A stretch of DNA of 10,442 nucleotides. Origin: Nocardioidaceae bacterium. GTDB taxonomy: Bacteria; Actinomycetota; Actinomycetes; Propionibacteriales; Nocardioidaceae. How positions within the stretch are numbered: position 1 is the stretch's first letter; every line of letters begins with the position of its first letter. The DNA lies in NCBI GenBank assembly GCA_025966335.1, contig JAICRS010000101.1, positions 1-10,442 on the forward strand, read 5' to 3'. Both the position numbers and the translations under genes were made by a program. The notes beneath the pieces are model-generated. The model was given only the letters and a program-made list of their open reading frames with translations, had not been told where the DNA came from and searched no databases. Positions 1 to 8,227 of the stretch are shown here, piece by piece.

Positions 1-180
1 GACGACCGCGAGGCGGCCCGGTCGGTCGAGCAGCAGGTCGGCGATCCGGCCCACGCAGAACCAGGACCGGAACAGGACGTTCTCCCTCTCCCGCAACCAC
101 ATGTGGTGGTCGACGTACATGGACGCGGGAAGCGCGGGCTCGAGCGTGCGCGGGCCGGCTGCGACCGTCTCCGGCGCCAT
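1..180 (-). CDS. Rieske-type aromatic ring-hydroxylating oxygenase, alpha subunit (5' part only)
   Basis: An open minus-strand frame begins at ATG 180-178 and continues without a stop to the window edge, giving the first 60 residues. The peptide contains LPASMYVDHHMWLRERENV followed by LFRSWFCVGRIADLL. This matches the N-terminal pattern of Rieske oxygenase alpha subunits: a Pro-x-x-x-Tyr start, an acidic helix with an E-R-E core, then an (I/L)F-x-x-x-W-x-x-(V/A)GR strand leading into the Rieske domain. The CxH and CxxH iron-sulfur ligands and the mononuclear iron site would lie beyond the left edge and cannot be checked. Such enzymes use electrons from a reductase to hydroxylate or demethylate a substrate; the substrate cannot be told from this fragment. 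A strong AAGGAGG sits 4 nt upstream of the ATG. The gene follows the importer in the same direction but has its own leader with an operator-like repeat, so it may be separately controlled. Confidence 0.75.
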   Translation of the reverse strand, partial: MAPETVAAGPRTLEPALPASMYVDHHMWLRERENVLFRSWFCVGRIADLLLDRPGRLAVV

Positions 181-184
181 GGCG

Positions 185-191
185 CCTCCTT
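185..191 (-). promoter_or_regulatory. Shine-Dalgarno for the oxygenase gene
   Basis: On the minus strand AAGGAGG lies 4 nt before ATG 180-178. It is close to a full anti-16S match and fixes the start of an otherwise truncated gene. Confidence 0.7.
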
Positions 192-194
192 GGC

Positions 195-214
195 TACTGA
201 CTCGTGGGTCAGTA
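195..214. promoter_or_regulatory. Operator-like inverted repeat (TetR-type shape) before the oxygenase gene
   Basis: The sequence TACTGAC-TCGTGG-GTCAGTA has perfect 7-bp arms and a 6-bp spacer. It lies 4 bp upstream of the Shine-Dalgarno of the oxygenase gene. The symmetry, total length of 20 bp and A/T-flanked arms fit the operators of TetR/AcrR dimers, which commonly control catabolic oxygenases; this assignment is inferred, and no regulator gene is in the window. I see no convincing -10/-35 pair around it, so whether it overlaps the promoter or lies in the leader is unclear. Confidence 0.55.
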
Positions 215-249
215 AGCAGCCTGCCACCGCCCGGCGGCTTGCGCCAGTG

Positions 250-274
250 CTGGTCCGGTCGTTCGCGCGACCAG
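250..274 (-). terminator. Possible terminator hairpin after the importer operon
   Basis: Directly after the stop codon of the last importer gene (277-275) are 6-bp arms CTGGTC (250-255) and GACCAG (269-274). Between them an alternative GGTCG/CGACC pairing (257-261 with 268-272) is possible. There is no T-tract, so this is at best a U-less actinobacterial-type terminator or simply structured GC-rich spacer. Further small GC palindromes (244-253, 227-237) lie in the same gap. Confidence 0.3.
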
Positions 275-1290
<1,016 letters not shown>

Positions 1291-1294
<4 letters not shown>

Positions 1295-2268
1295 GCGGGC
1301 TCCCGCTCCGGGTCGCCGACCAGCAGGCAGGCGGCGGTGCGACCCGGCCCGGCGGGGACGGCAGGCGGGTCGGTCTCCGCGCAGCTCGGCATCGCCACCG
1401 GGCACCGGGGATGGAACGAGCAGCCGGTCGGCAGGTGTCGTGGGTCCGGCGGGTCCCCGGGCAGACCGGCCGGACCGAACCGTGCCGCCAGGTCGCCGAT
1501 GAGGGGGAAGGCGCCGGCCAGTGCCGCCGCGTAGGGGTGGCGAGGATCCTTGAACACCTGCGACGCAGCGCCCTCCTCGACGATCCGCCCGGCGTACATC
1601 ACCGCGACCCGGTCGCAGGTGGAGCTCAGCACCGACAGGTCGTGGCTGATCAGCAGCAGGCCGATGTCGAGGTCCCGGACCAGGTCCCGCAGCAGCGTGA
1701 GCACCTGTGCCTGCACCATCACGTCCAGCGCGGTGGTCGGCTCGTCGGCGATCACCAGCCGGGGCCGGCAGGCGAGCGCCATCGCGATCATCACCCGCTG
1801 CCGTTGCCCGCCGGAGAGCTGGTGCGGGTACGTCGCGGCCCGGGAGGCGGGCAGCCCGACCTGCTCGAGGAGCTCACCGACCCGGCGGGCTGCCTCGGCG
1901 CCGCTCACCGACGGCTCGTGCAGCCGGATCGGCTCGGCGATCTGCTGCCCGATGCGGCGCACCGGGTTGAGCGAGTGCAGGGCCCCCTGGAACACCATCG
2001 ACGCTCCGGCCCAGCGCAGGGCGCGCAGCGGTCCCCAGCGCATGGTGAGCACGTCCTCGCCGTCGACGAGCACCGACCCGCTCAGCCGGGCGCTCGGCGG
2101 CTGGAGGCGGAGGATGGTGGCGGCCAGCGTCGACTTGCCGCAGCCGGACTCCCCGGCCAGCCCGACGCTCTGGCCGGCGTTCACGTCGAGGTTCACGCCG
2201 CGTACGGCGGGAAGCGGCCCGGCCGCGGTGCGGTACGTGACGTCGAGGTCGCGAATCCGGAGCAACAT
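1291..2268 (-). CDS. Oligopeptide/dipeptide ABC transporter ATP-binding protein (DppD/OppD-like)
   Basis: This 325-residue protein is the partner ATPase of the importer. It shows Walker A GESGCGKST (39-47), Q-loop Gln94 in MVFQGA, signature LSGGQRQRVMIAMAL from 151, Walker B LVIADEPTTALD (171-182) with Glu176, and switch His209 in LISHDL. The C-terminal oligo-HPY region has HPYAAAL (244-250) and CSFHPRC (283-289), with four cysteines at 283, 289, 296 and 314 that could hold an iron-sulfur cluster as in a structurally studied DppD. It starts at ATG 2268, which shares one base with the upstream permease stop (TGATG), and ends in an ATGA overlap with the second ATPase. The longer in-frame reading to 2805 only re-reads the permease gene in another frame. 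The two ATPases differ enough in sequence to form the usual heterodimer. Confidence 0.93.
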
Positions 2269-3224
2269 CAGGACCGCTCCCGCCGGCGAGGTTTGGAGGT
2301 CTCGTCGAGTATGCCCCGCCGCAGCCGTGGGTTGAAGATCTCCTCCAGCGCGCGTCCGATCAGGGTGAAGGAGAGCACGACGAGGATCACGCAGATACCG
2401 GGCGGGATGATGAACCACCAGGCACCGGTGGTGATCGCTCCGGCGCCGAACGCGTCGTCGAGCATCGACCCCCACGAGACGCGAAGCGGGTCGCCGAGAC
2501 CGAGGAACGACAGCGTCGTCTCGGTGAGGATCGCGATCGCGACCGTCAGCGTGGTGTTGGCGAACACCATCGGCATCACGTTGGGCAGCACGTGCCGGCT
2601 CATCTGGTGCCAGTGACCCGCGCCGAGGGCCCGCGCCCGCTCCAGGAACGGGCGCTCCTCGATCGACAGCGTCTGTGCCCGGATGAGCAGCGCGGTGCCC
2701 GGCCACGAGGTGACCCCGATGACCAGCACGATGTTGATCAGCGAGGCTCCGAGGACACTCGCCATCACGATCGCCAGTGGCAGGAAGGGGATCACCAGGA
2801 ACCACTCGGTCAACCGGAACAGCACGCTGCTCGGCCAGCCGCGGAAGTGGCCGGAGGCCACGCCCACCAGCGTGCCGATCACCATCGAGATCGCGGTCGC
2901 CAGCAGCCCGACGAACAGCGACACCCGGGCGCCCCAGATCAGCAGGGTCAGCACCGACCGCCCGTTGTCGTCGGTGCCCAGCCAGTACTCGGCGGAGGGT
3001 GCCTCCAGCACCCCGCCGGTGGCCGCGGTGACCTTCAGCCCGGTCGCGTCGGCGAGCAGCGGTGCGCCCAGTGCCACCAGCACGAACACGACCAGGATGC
3101 CCAGGCCGACCACTCCGGACCGGTGGCTGCGGAACTCGTTCCAGGTCCGGCGGGCGGACTCGCGACGCCGCCGCCGGGTGACCTGCCGGGCGGTCAGCCG
3201 GGGGACGGCCTCGCCGGCGCTCAC
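2268..3224 (-). CDS. Oligopeptide/dipeptide ABC transporter permease (DppC/OppC-like)
   Basis: This 318-residue inner-membrane subunit has a basic cytoplasmic N-terminus (RRRRRESARR), a first helix at about 37-57, and the DppC-type extracellular stretch ending in EYWLGTDDNGRSV (79-91). The remaining transmembrane helices lie at roughly 96-124, 139-172, 219-243 and 267-289. The ATPase-contact (EAA) loop is ERARALGAGHWHQMSRHVLP (195-214). The N-terminal OppC-type segment before the BPD_transp_1 domain separates it from the DppB-like subunit. The start is GTG 3224, overlapping the DppB-like stop as GTGA. The alternative long reading to 3908 would place a membrane-unlike, Arg-rich 228-residue extension in front and is rejected. 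It should pair with the DppB-like protein to form the pore. Confidence 0.92.
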   Translation of the reverse strand: MSAGEAVPRLTARQVTRRRRRESARRTWNEFRSHRSGVVGLGILVVFVLVALGAPLLADATGLKVTAATGGVLEAPSAEYWLGTDDNGRSVLTLLIWGARVSLFVGLLATAISMVIGTLVGVASGHFRGWPSSVLFRLTEWFLVIPFLPLAIVMASVLGASLINIVLVIGVTSWPGTALLIRAQTLSIEERPFLERARALGAGHWHQMSRHVLPNVMPMVFANTTLTVAIAILTETTLSFLGLGDPLRVSWGSMLDDAFGAGAITTGAWWFIIPPGICVILVVLSFTLIGRALEEIFNPRLRRGILDETSKPRRRERS

Positions 3225-4207
3225 GAGCGCACCCGCGGGTCGATGACGGCGTAGAGCAGGTTGGCCACCAGGTTCGCGGCGATCACCGCTGCCGAGAACA
3301 CCAGGAACGTGCCCTGCAGGAGCGGGAAGTCGGGCACCTCGAGCGCCTCGGTGGTGAGCAGTCCCAGCCCGGGAATCGAGAACACGGTCTCGATGGTGAT
3401 CGCGCCGGCGACCACGAAGCCGAGGTTGAGGGCGACCAGGGTCACCGACGGCAGCAGAGCGTTGGGTACGGCGTGCTCGCGACGGACCCGGGTGTCGCGC
3501 AGTCCCTTGGCCCGCGCGGTCATCAGGTAGTCGGCACCCATCTCGTCGAGCAGCGAGGACCGCATGATCAGCGAGAAGTCGGCCAGATAGGCAAGAGTCA
3601 CGGTCAGGACCGGCAGCGCAAGGTGCCAGGCCTGGTCGAGCACCCCCTCCAGCGACGTGGGGTCGACCCCCGGTGAGATCAGGCCGCCGGTCGGGAAGAT
3701 CCCGGGCAGCGGTCCGACGCCCACGGAGAACACGGCCAGGAGCATCAGCCCGAGCCACCACTCCGGCATCGCGTAGACGGTCAGCGAGGACCCGGTCGAC
3801 ACCTTGTCGAAGCGGGAGCCCCGGTTCCACGCGGAGCGGACGCCGATCCACAGCCCGATCATCGTGGCCAGCAGCGTGCCGGTGCCGACCAGGACCAGCG
3901 TCGGCCACAGCCGGTCCAGGATCAGGTCGGCGACCGGCTGGCGGTACCGGAACGACAGGCCGAGCTCGCCGGTGAACGTGTTCTGCAGGTAGGTCAGGAA
4001 CTGCTGCGGAAGCGACTGGTCGAGACCGAGGGTCCGGGTGAGCTCGTCGATCTGCTGCTGGCTGACCAGGCGGTTGCGGGCCAGGGTGCGGACCGGGTCG
4101 CCCGGAAGCACCCGGAACAGGAAGAAGTTCACCACCAACATGAAGGCAAGGCTGCCGAGTGATCCGGCAACCTTGCCCAGCACGTAGCGGGTGCCCAGTT
4201 GGTTCAC
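3221..4207 (-). CDS. Oligopeptide/dipeptide ABC transporter permease (DppB/OppB-like)
   Basis: This 328-residue inner-membrane subunit has a first helix at about 15-34, immediately followed by the DppB-type motif VLPGDPV (33-39), and a periplasm-side segment (about 40-100) with TRTLGLDQSLPQQ. Further helices lie at roughly 101-124, 138-166, 194-216, 252-276 and 297-321. The EAA loop is MGADYLMTARAKGLRDTRVR (223-242), ending at HAVPNALLP. The C-terminus LLYAVIDPRVR is typical of the family. The start is GTG 4207, which overlaps the stop of the binding-protein gene as GTGA, so translation is likely coupled. Length and domain order are normal for OppB/DppB, with no sign of damage. Confidence 0.93.
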   Translation of the reverse strand: MNQLGTRYVLGKVAGSLGSLAFMLVVNFFLFRVLPGDPVRTLARNRLVSQQQIDELTRTLGLDQSLPQQFLTYLQNTFTGELGLSFRYRQPVADLILDRLWPTLVLVGTGTLLATMIGLWIGVRSAWNRGSRFDKVSTGSSLTVYAMPEWWLGLMLLAVFSVGVGPLPGIFPTGGLISPGVDPTSLEGVLDQAWHLALPVLTVTLAYLADFSLIMRSSLLDEMGADYLMTARAKGLRDTRVRREHAVPNALLPSVTLVALNLGFVVAGAITIETVFSIPGLGLLTTEALEVPDFPLLQGTFLVFSAAVIAANLVANLLYAVIDPRVRS

Positions 4208-6042
4208 TCCCGGTCGTCCGCCGTGGCTCGGTCGCGTTTGCGGAACAGGAGAGCGCCGGCGACCGCGGCGAGCGCGATCCCGCCCGCCACCGCGCCGCCG
4301 ATCAGCGCGCCGTTGGTGTTGGAGCTGCTGGTGTCCTTCCCTGCGACAGGTTTGACGTTGAGGTAGTTGTCGACGCCGTACTGCACGAGCATGATCCCGC
4401 CCGGGTTCGGCTGCGGGACGAAGCCCTCGAACCGGTCGCTGCGCCAGGCCTCACCGATGCTGCTGTACATCGTGACCAGGTAGGGCGCGTCGAGGTAGAG
4501 GATCTCCTGCATCCGCTTGACCGCCTCGGAGCGAGCGGCCTGGTCGGTGGCCGAGTGCTGCTCGAGGTAGAGCGCGTCGTACTCCTCGTTGCAGTACCAC
4601 GAGTCCGACCAGTTGCCGCGCTGGCCGCAGGTCATGTAGCTCAGCATCGAGTCCGGGTCCGGCTCGACGTACCAACCCCACTCGAAGGCGTCGAACTCAC
4701 CCTCGAGGATCAGGTTCGTCAGCTTGCTGCTCTCGACGGCCTGGACCTTCGACTCGATGCCGATGTCGGCCAGCCACTCGGAGAAGAACTGGATCACGTC
4801 GACCGAGGTCTCGGAGTCGGCGCGGGCGAGCAGCCGCAGCTCACCGATCGGGGAACCGTCCGGCATCGTCCGGGTGCCGTCCGGACCCATCTCGTAGCCG
4901 GCCTCGTCGAGCAGCTGACCCGCGCGGTCCGGGTCGAAGCTGAACGCGACGTCCTCCGGCGGCTCCCAGTGGTACGTCGGGTAGGCCGGCGGCACGATCG
5001 TCGAACCGGTGATACCCGCCCCCTGGTAGACGCGGTCCCGGATCGCCTCACGGTCGATGGCGAAGCCGAGGGCGTAACGGAACTTCGGGTCCAGCACGGC
5101 CGGGTTCGGGTCGCCGATCGGCTGCTCGGTCTCCAGGTCGACGGAGCCGGTGTTGAACGCGATCTCGTCGAAGCCGGGGGAGTCACCCATGATCGCGGTG
5201 ATCCCGTCCTCCTTCTCGAGGGCGTCCACCTGGTTGCCGGAGATGTTCTCGACGAAGTCGATCTCGCCCTTCTTCAGCGCCTGGATCGCCGGGTCCTCCG
5301 CCTGGAACACCCGGAAGACGACCTCGTCCACGTGCGGCGCGCCCTTCCAGTAGTCGGGGTTCGCCTCGAAGCGGAAGGTCGACCCGCCGGCCGCGCCCTC
5401 GACCATCCGGAACGGGCCGGACCCGACCACGTTCGGCGGCTCGTTGGCGTAGCTCTTCACGTCCTTCTCGCTCAGCTTCGACCACACGTGCTCCGGCAGG
5501 ATCGGCATCGGCAGCAGCGGGAGGACCGCGTTCGGCTCGGACAGCTCGAGCACCACAGTGCGCTCGTCCGGCGCCGTGATCGTGTCCACGGAGGTCAGGT
5601 AGCTGATCCAGCTCGCCGACTCCGGGCCGCCGTCGAGTATCCGGTTGTAGGTGAACGCGATGTCCTCGGCGGTCAGCGGCTCACCGTCCGACCAGTCCAC
5701 GCCCTCGCGGATGTGGAAGGTCCAGGTGAGACCGTCGTCCGAGGTCTCCCACGACTCCGCCAGCCCCGGCTGCGGTGACATGTCCTCGGCCTTGTAGGAG
5801 ATCATGTAGTCGTAGGTGAGTCCCCACATCTCGTAGGACTCCGCCTCGATGCCGAGGAACGGGTTGAGGGAGTCCGGCTCGTTGAGCAGGCCGACGGTGA
5901 ACACGACCGGCTCGTCGGCGGCCGGGGACTCCGCTGCGACGGCGACCGCGGCCGGCCACGCCGCCGCCAGGCAGAAGGCCGCCGCGGTCAGCGCTGCGAA
6001 CGGGCGACGGGACCGGTGGGGCCGGCGGATGAGCGGTTTCAT
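4204..6042 (-). CDS. ABC transporter substrate-binding protein, family 5 (DppA/OppA-like), with C-terminal membrane anchor
   Basis: This 612-residue extracytoplasmic receptor is the first gene of the importer operon. It has a basic N-terminus (KPLIRRPHRSRRP) and a hydrophobic segment (about 15-37) ending in AVAVAAES, a plausible signal peptidase I site. There is no lipobox: Cys24 is preceded by AAF. Family-5 features follow: GLLNEPDSLNPF (51-62), GLAESWETSDDGLTWTFHIR (93-112), EPLTAEDIAFTYNRI (121-135), GSGPFR (207-212), YWKGAP (231-236) and PKFRYALGFAIDREAI (319-334). After the solute-binding domain an STSN-type linker leads to a hydrophobic helix (about 579-600), then RKRDR, which should stop transfer and tether the protein to the membrane. 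ATG 6042 was chosen because GGAGGA lies 4 nt upstream and the signal peptide begins there; an ATG at 6096 would add 18 residues. The ligand is not predictable; peptides are the default, but other solutes occur in this family. Confidence 0.92.
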   Translation of the reverse strand: MKPLIRRPHRSRRPFAALTAAAFCLAAAWPAAVAVAAESPAADEPVVFTVGLLNEPDSLNPFLGIEAESYEMWGLTYDYMISYKAEDMSPQPGLAESWETSDDGLTWTFHIREGVDWSDGEPLTAEDIAFTYNRILDGGPESASWISYLTSVDTITAPDERTVVLELSEPNAVLPLLPMPILPEHVWSKLSEKDVKSYANEPPNVVGSGPFRMVEGAAGGSTFRFEANPDYWKGAPHVDEVVFRVFQAEDPAIQALKKGEIDFVENISGNQVDALEKEDGITAIMGDSPGFDEIAFNTGSVDLETEQPIGDPNPAVLDPKFRYALGFAIDREAIRDRVYQGAGITGSTIVPPAYPTYHWEPPEDVAFSFDPDRAGQLLDEAGYEMGPDGTRTMPDGSPIGELRLLARADSETSVDVIQFFSEWLADIGIESKVQAVESSKLTNLILEGEFDAFEWGWYVEPDPDSMLSYMTCGQRGNWSDSWYCNEEYDALYLEQHSATDQAARSEAVKRMQEILYLDAPYLVTMYSSIGEAWRSDRFEGFVPQPNPGGIMLVQYGVDNYLNVKPVAGKDTSSSNTNGALIGGAVAGGIALAAVAGALLFRKRDRATADDRE

Positions 6043-6094
6043 GGATTCCTCCAGATCGGCAGCGAGGTCAGACGCCGGGAGTAGGTTGTCGCGC
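6043..6094. promoter_or_regulatory. Divergent 52-bp intergenic region between importer operon and oligopeptidase gene
   Basis: Only 52 bp separate the two divergent start codons. It holds a clear Shine-Dalgarno GGAGGA (minus, 6052-6047) for the binding protein and a weaker GGGAG/AGTAGG (plus, 6077-6085) for the peptidase. There is too little room for two non-overlapping promoters, so at least one must reach into the other gene's coding start. I see no confident -10/-35 boxes. Confidence 0.5.
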
Positions 6095-8221
6095 ATGACT
6101 GAGGTGGGAACGCAGATGCCGCCCGTGGCACGACGGGAGCCGCAGGTCCGCGAGCTGCACGGGGTGCGCCGGACCGACGACTACGCGTGGCTGCGCGAGG
6201 TCGAGGATCCGGCCGTCCTGGCGCACCTGCAGGCGGAGAGAGACTTCTACGACGCGAGTACCTTGCATCTACGTCCCTTGACCACGACTCTCGCGAACGA
6301 GATGTCTTCTCGGGTGCCGCCCACTGACACGTCGGTCAGTTGGAGGCTCGATACGTTTTCCTACTACACCCGGACGCCGTCCGGAAGCGAATACACCGAG
6401 TTGTGTCGTACTTTTCACAACTCTGACGCCGACACCGCGACGAAATCCGTAGGAAACGCCCGGCGACACGACGATTCCTTGCCTTCCGATCAGGTGTTGC
6501 TCTCCGTCGGGTCACTTGCGGAGGGTTCGTCGTACGTCGAGCTCGGCGTGTGCGAGGTGAGCCCCGACGAGCGGCTGCTGGCCTACTCCGTGGACCGTTC
6601 CGGGGAGGAGGTCTACGCGCTGCACTTCCGCGACCTGGCCACCGGCGCCGACCTGCCCGACGTGCTTCCGCGCAGCTACTACGGCGGGGCGTGGGCCGCG
6701 GACTCCCGGACGTTCTTCTACACCGTCCACGACGAGAAGTACCGCCCGTTCCAGGTGTGGCGGCACCTGCTGGGCACGGCGCCGGGGTCCGACGTGCTGG
6801 TCCGGGAGGAACCCGACGAGCGGTTCGAGGTGTCGGTACGGCGCTGCCGTTCCGGGGACCTGGTCGTGATCTGGTCCGAGAGCCGGGACACGTCCGAGGT
6901 GTGGATCGTCGACCCGCATGCACCCGAAGGGCCCGCCCGGCTGGTCGAGCCGCGTCGCCGTGGGGTGGAGTACTCCTGCGAGCACGTGCCCGGCCCCGAC
7001 GGCGGCCACCTCTACATCCTCACCAATGACGGCGCCACCGAGTTCCGGCTGGTCCGCGCGCCGGTGGTGAACCCCGGCCGGGACTCGTGGCAGGAGGTGC
7101 TGCCCGAACGGCCCGGCCTCAGGCTGCTCGGGGTGGACGCGTTCGCCGGACACCTGGTGCTCACCCGCCGCGACGTCGAGTCGCAGTCCCTGGAGGTGCT
7201 GCCGCTCGACGGCGGGGCCTCCTACGAGCTGAGGCCGGAGCCGGTCGCGGGGACGATCCGGCTGGACCGCAACGAGCGGTACGACGTCGCGGAGGTCACC
7301 GTCGCGGAGGAGTCCTACACCGAACCGGTCTGCTGGCGTGCCGTGGACCTGGCCACCGGTCGACGCCGGCTGCTCCTGCGCCGGACGGTGCCCTCCTACG
7401 ACCCGGCCGGCTATGTCAGCGAGCGACGCGCCTGTCCCGGCAAGGACGGCGTCGAGGTGCCGGTCACCCTGGTCCGCCGGCGCGACGTCCCGCTGGACGG
7501 GACCGCGCCCTGCCTGCTCTACGGGTACGGCGCCTACGAGGCGATCGACGAGCCCGAGTTCGACTCCTCGCTCACGGTGCTGCTCGACCGGGGCGTGGTG
7601 TTCGCCCATGCCCACGTCCGCGGCGGTGGGGAGGGCGGTCGACGGTGGTGGCTGGAGGGTCGCCTGGAGCACAAGCAGAGCACCTTCTCCGACCATGTGG
7701 CGGTGGCCGACGGGCTCGCCGGGACGGTGGTCGACGGTACCCGGATCGTGACCCGCGGGCTCTCTGCCGGCGGCCTGCTGCAGGGCGCAGTCCTCTCGCA
7801 GGCACCGCAGCGGTGGGTTGGGGTGGTGGCCGAGGTGCCGTTCGTCGACGTGGTGACGACGATGCTCGACGCGTCGATCCCGTTGACGGTCAACGAGTGG
7901 GACGAGTGGGGTGACCCGCGACGTGCCGAGGAGTTTGCGTGGATGCTCGCGTACTCGCCGTACGACAACCTGCCGCCCGCCGGGGAACGGCCACCGCTGT
8001 TGGTCACCGGTGCGCTGCACGACCCGCGCGTGATGGTGTGGGAGCCGGCGAAGTGGGTGGCCGCGCTTCGGGAGAGCGACCCGGACTGGTCGCCGCAGTG
8101 CGTGTTCCGCTGCGAGCTGGGTGCCGGCGCCCACGTCGGCCCGTCGGGGCGGTATGCCCAGCTGAGGTACGAGGCGGAGGTCTACGCGTGGGCGCTGGAA
8201 CGGTTCGGTCTGGCCGGCTGA
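6095..8221 (+). CDS. S9A serine oligopeptidase, oligopeptidase B (protease II)-like
   Basis: This 708-residue protein has the normal length for oligopeptidase B, a cytosolic enzyme that cleaves short peptides, classically after Arg or Lys. The N-terminus REPQVRELHGVRRTDDYAWL is the family opening. A beta-propeller domain spans about 75-400 (for example SPDERLLAYSVDRSG, 156-170). The C-terminal alpha/beta hydrolase domain contains YGYGAYE (476-482), HVRGGGEGGRRWW (507-519), the nucleophile Ser557 in RGLSAGG, VPFVDVVTTMLD (581-592), WDEWGDP (602-608), Asp643 in LHDPRV and His680 in GAGAHVGPSGR, which together make a complete triad. No signal peptide is seen. ATG 6095 was chosen because the family homology begins right after it; ATG 6116 is an alternative. 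The gene is divergent from the peptide-type importer, which suggests it degrades imported peptides. Residues 55-147 are encoded by a compositionally foreign segment but still read as family sequence. Confidence 0.93.
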   Translation: MTEVGTQMPPVARREPQVRELHGVRRTDDYAWLREVEDPAVLAHLQAERDFYDASTLHLRPLTTTLANEMSSRVPPTDTSVSWRLDTFSYYTRTPSGSEYTELCRTFHNSDADTATKSVGNARRHDDSLPSDQVLLSVGSLAEGSSYVELGVCEVSPDERLLAYSVDRSGEEVYALHFRDLATGADLPDVLPRSYYGGAWAADSRTFFYTVHDEKYRPFQVWRHLLGTAPGSDVLVREEPDERFEVSVRRCRSGDLVVIWSESRDTSEVWIVDPHAPEGPARLVEPRRRGVEYSCEHVPGPDGGHLYILTNDGATEFRLVRAPVVNPGRDSWQEVLPERPGLRLLGVDAFAGHLVLTRRDVESQSLEVLPLDGGASYELRPEPVAGTIRLDRNERYDVAEVTVAEESYTEPVCWRAVDLATGRRRLLLRRTVPSYDPAGYVSERRACPGKDGVEVPVTLVRRRDVPLDGTAPCLLYGYGAYEAIDEPEFDSSLTVLLDRGVVFAHAHVRGGGEGGRRWWLEGRLEHKQSTFSDHVAVADGLAGTVVDGTRIVTRGLSAGGLLQGAVLSQAPQRWVGVVAEVPFVDVVTTMLDASIPLTVNEWDEWGDPRRAEEFAWMLAYSPYDNLPPAGERPPLLVTGALHDPRVMVWEPAKWVAALRESDPDWSPQCVFRCELGAGAHVGPSGRYAQLRYEAEVYAWALERFGLAG
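6257..6535 (+). other. Atypical low-GC, codon-shifted segment inside the oligopeptidase gene
   Basis: By hand count 6241-6540 is about 58% GC, against 73-78% in the flanking 120-bp blocks. In codons 55-147, 28 of 93 end in A or T (AGT, CTA, CGT, ACT, TCT, TTT, GAA, TGT, AAA, GTA, TTG for Leu five times). In the roughly 93 codons that follow I count only about three. The frame is intact and the protein remains family-like (YYTRTPSGSEY), so this is a replaced or diverged patch rather than an insertion. Recombination with a lower-GC homologue is one explanation. Confidence 0.7.
6323..6340. repeat. Second copy of the ACTGAC-N6-GTCAGT inverted repeat, inside coding sequence
   Basis: ACTGAC-ACGTCG-GTCAGT repeats exactly the 6-bp arms and 6-bp spacing of the repeat at 196-213. 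It lies in the codons for T-D-T-S-V-S of the oligopeptidase, within the low-GC patch. It is therefore constrained by the protein and may be coincidental; the outer T/A pair of the first site is not present here. Confidence 0.35.
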
Positions 8222-8227
8222 ACGGGT

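Noticed and set aside
2268..3908. A 546-residue DppC with a long N-terminal extension
   Set aside because: The extra 228 residues are an out-of-frame reading of the DppB-like gene; GTG 3224 gives the normal family length and a GTGA overlap.
4159..5778. A 539-codon plus-strand open frame opposite the binding protein gene
   Set aside because: Low-complexity Val/Arg/Leu/Asp composition with no domain; it mirrors the codons of the real minus-strand gene.
6269..6469. A separate small minus-strand gene inside the low-GC patch
   Set aside because: It has no ribosome-binding site or family resemblance, and the plus-strand frame through the patch still reads as oligopeptidase B-like protein.
6512..8134. 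A 540-codon minus-strand open frame opposite the oligopeptidase gene
   Set aside because: The plus strand encodes a full S9A peptidase with its triad; the antisense frame has no recognisable family and His/Gln/Arg-rich shadow composition.
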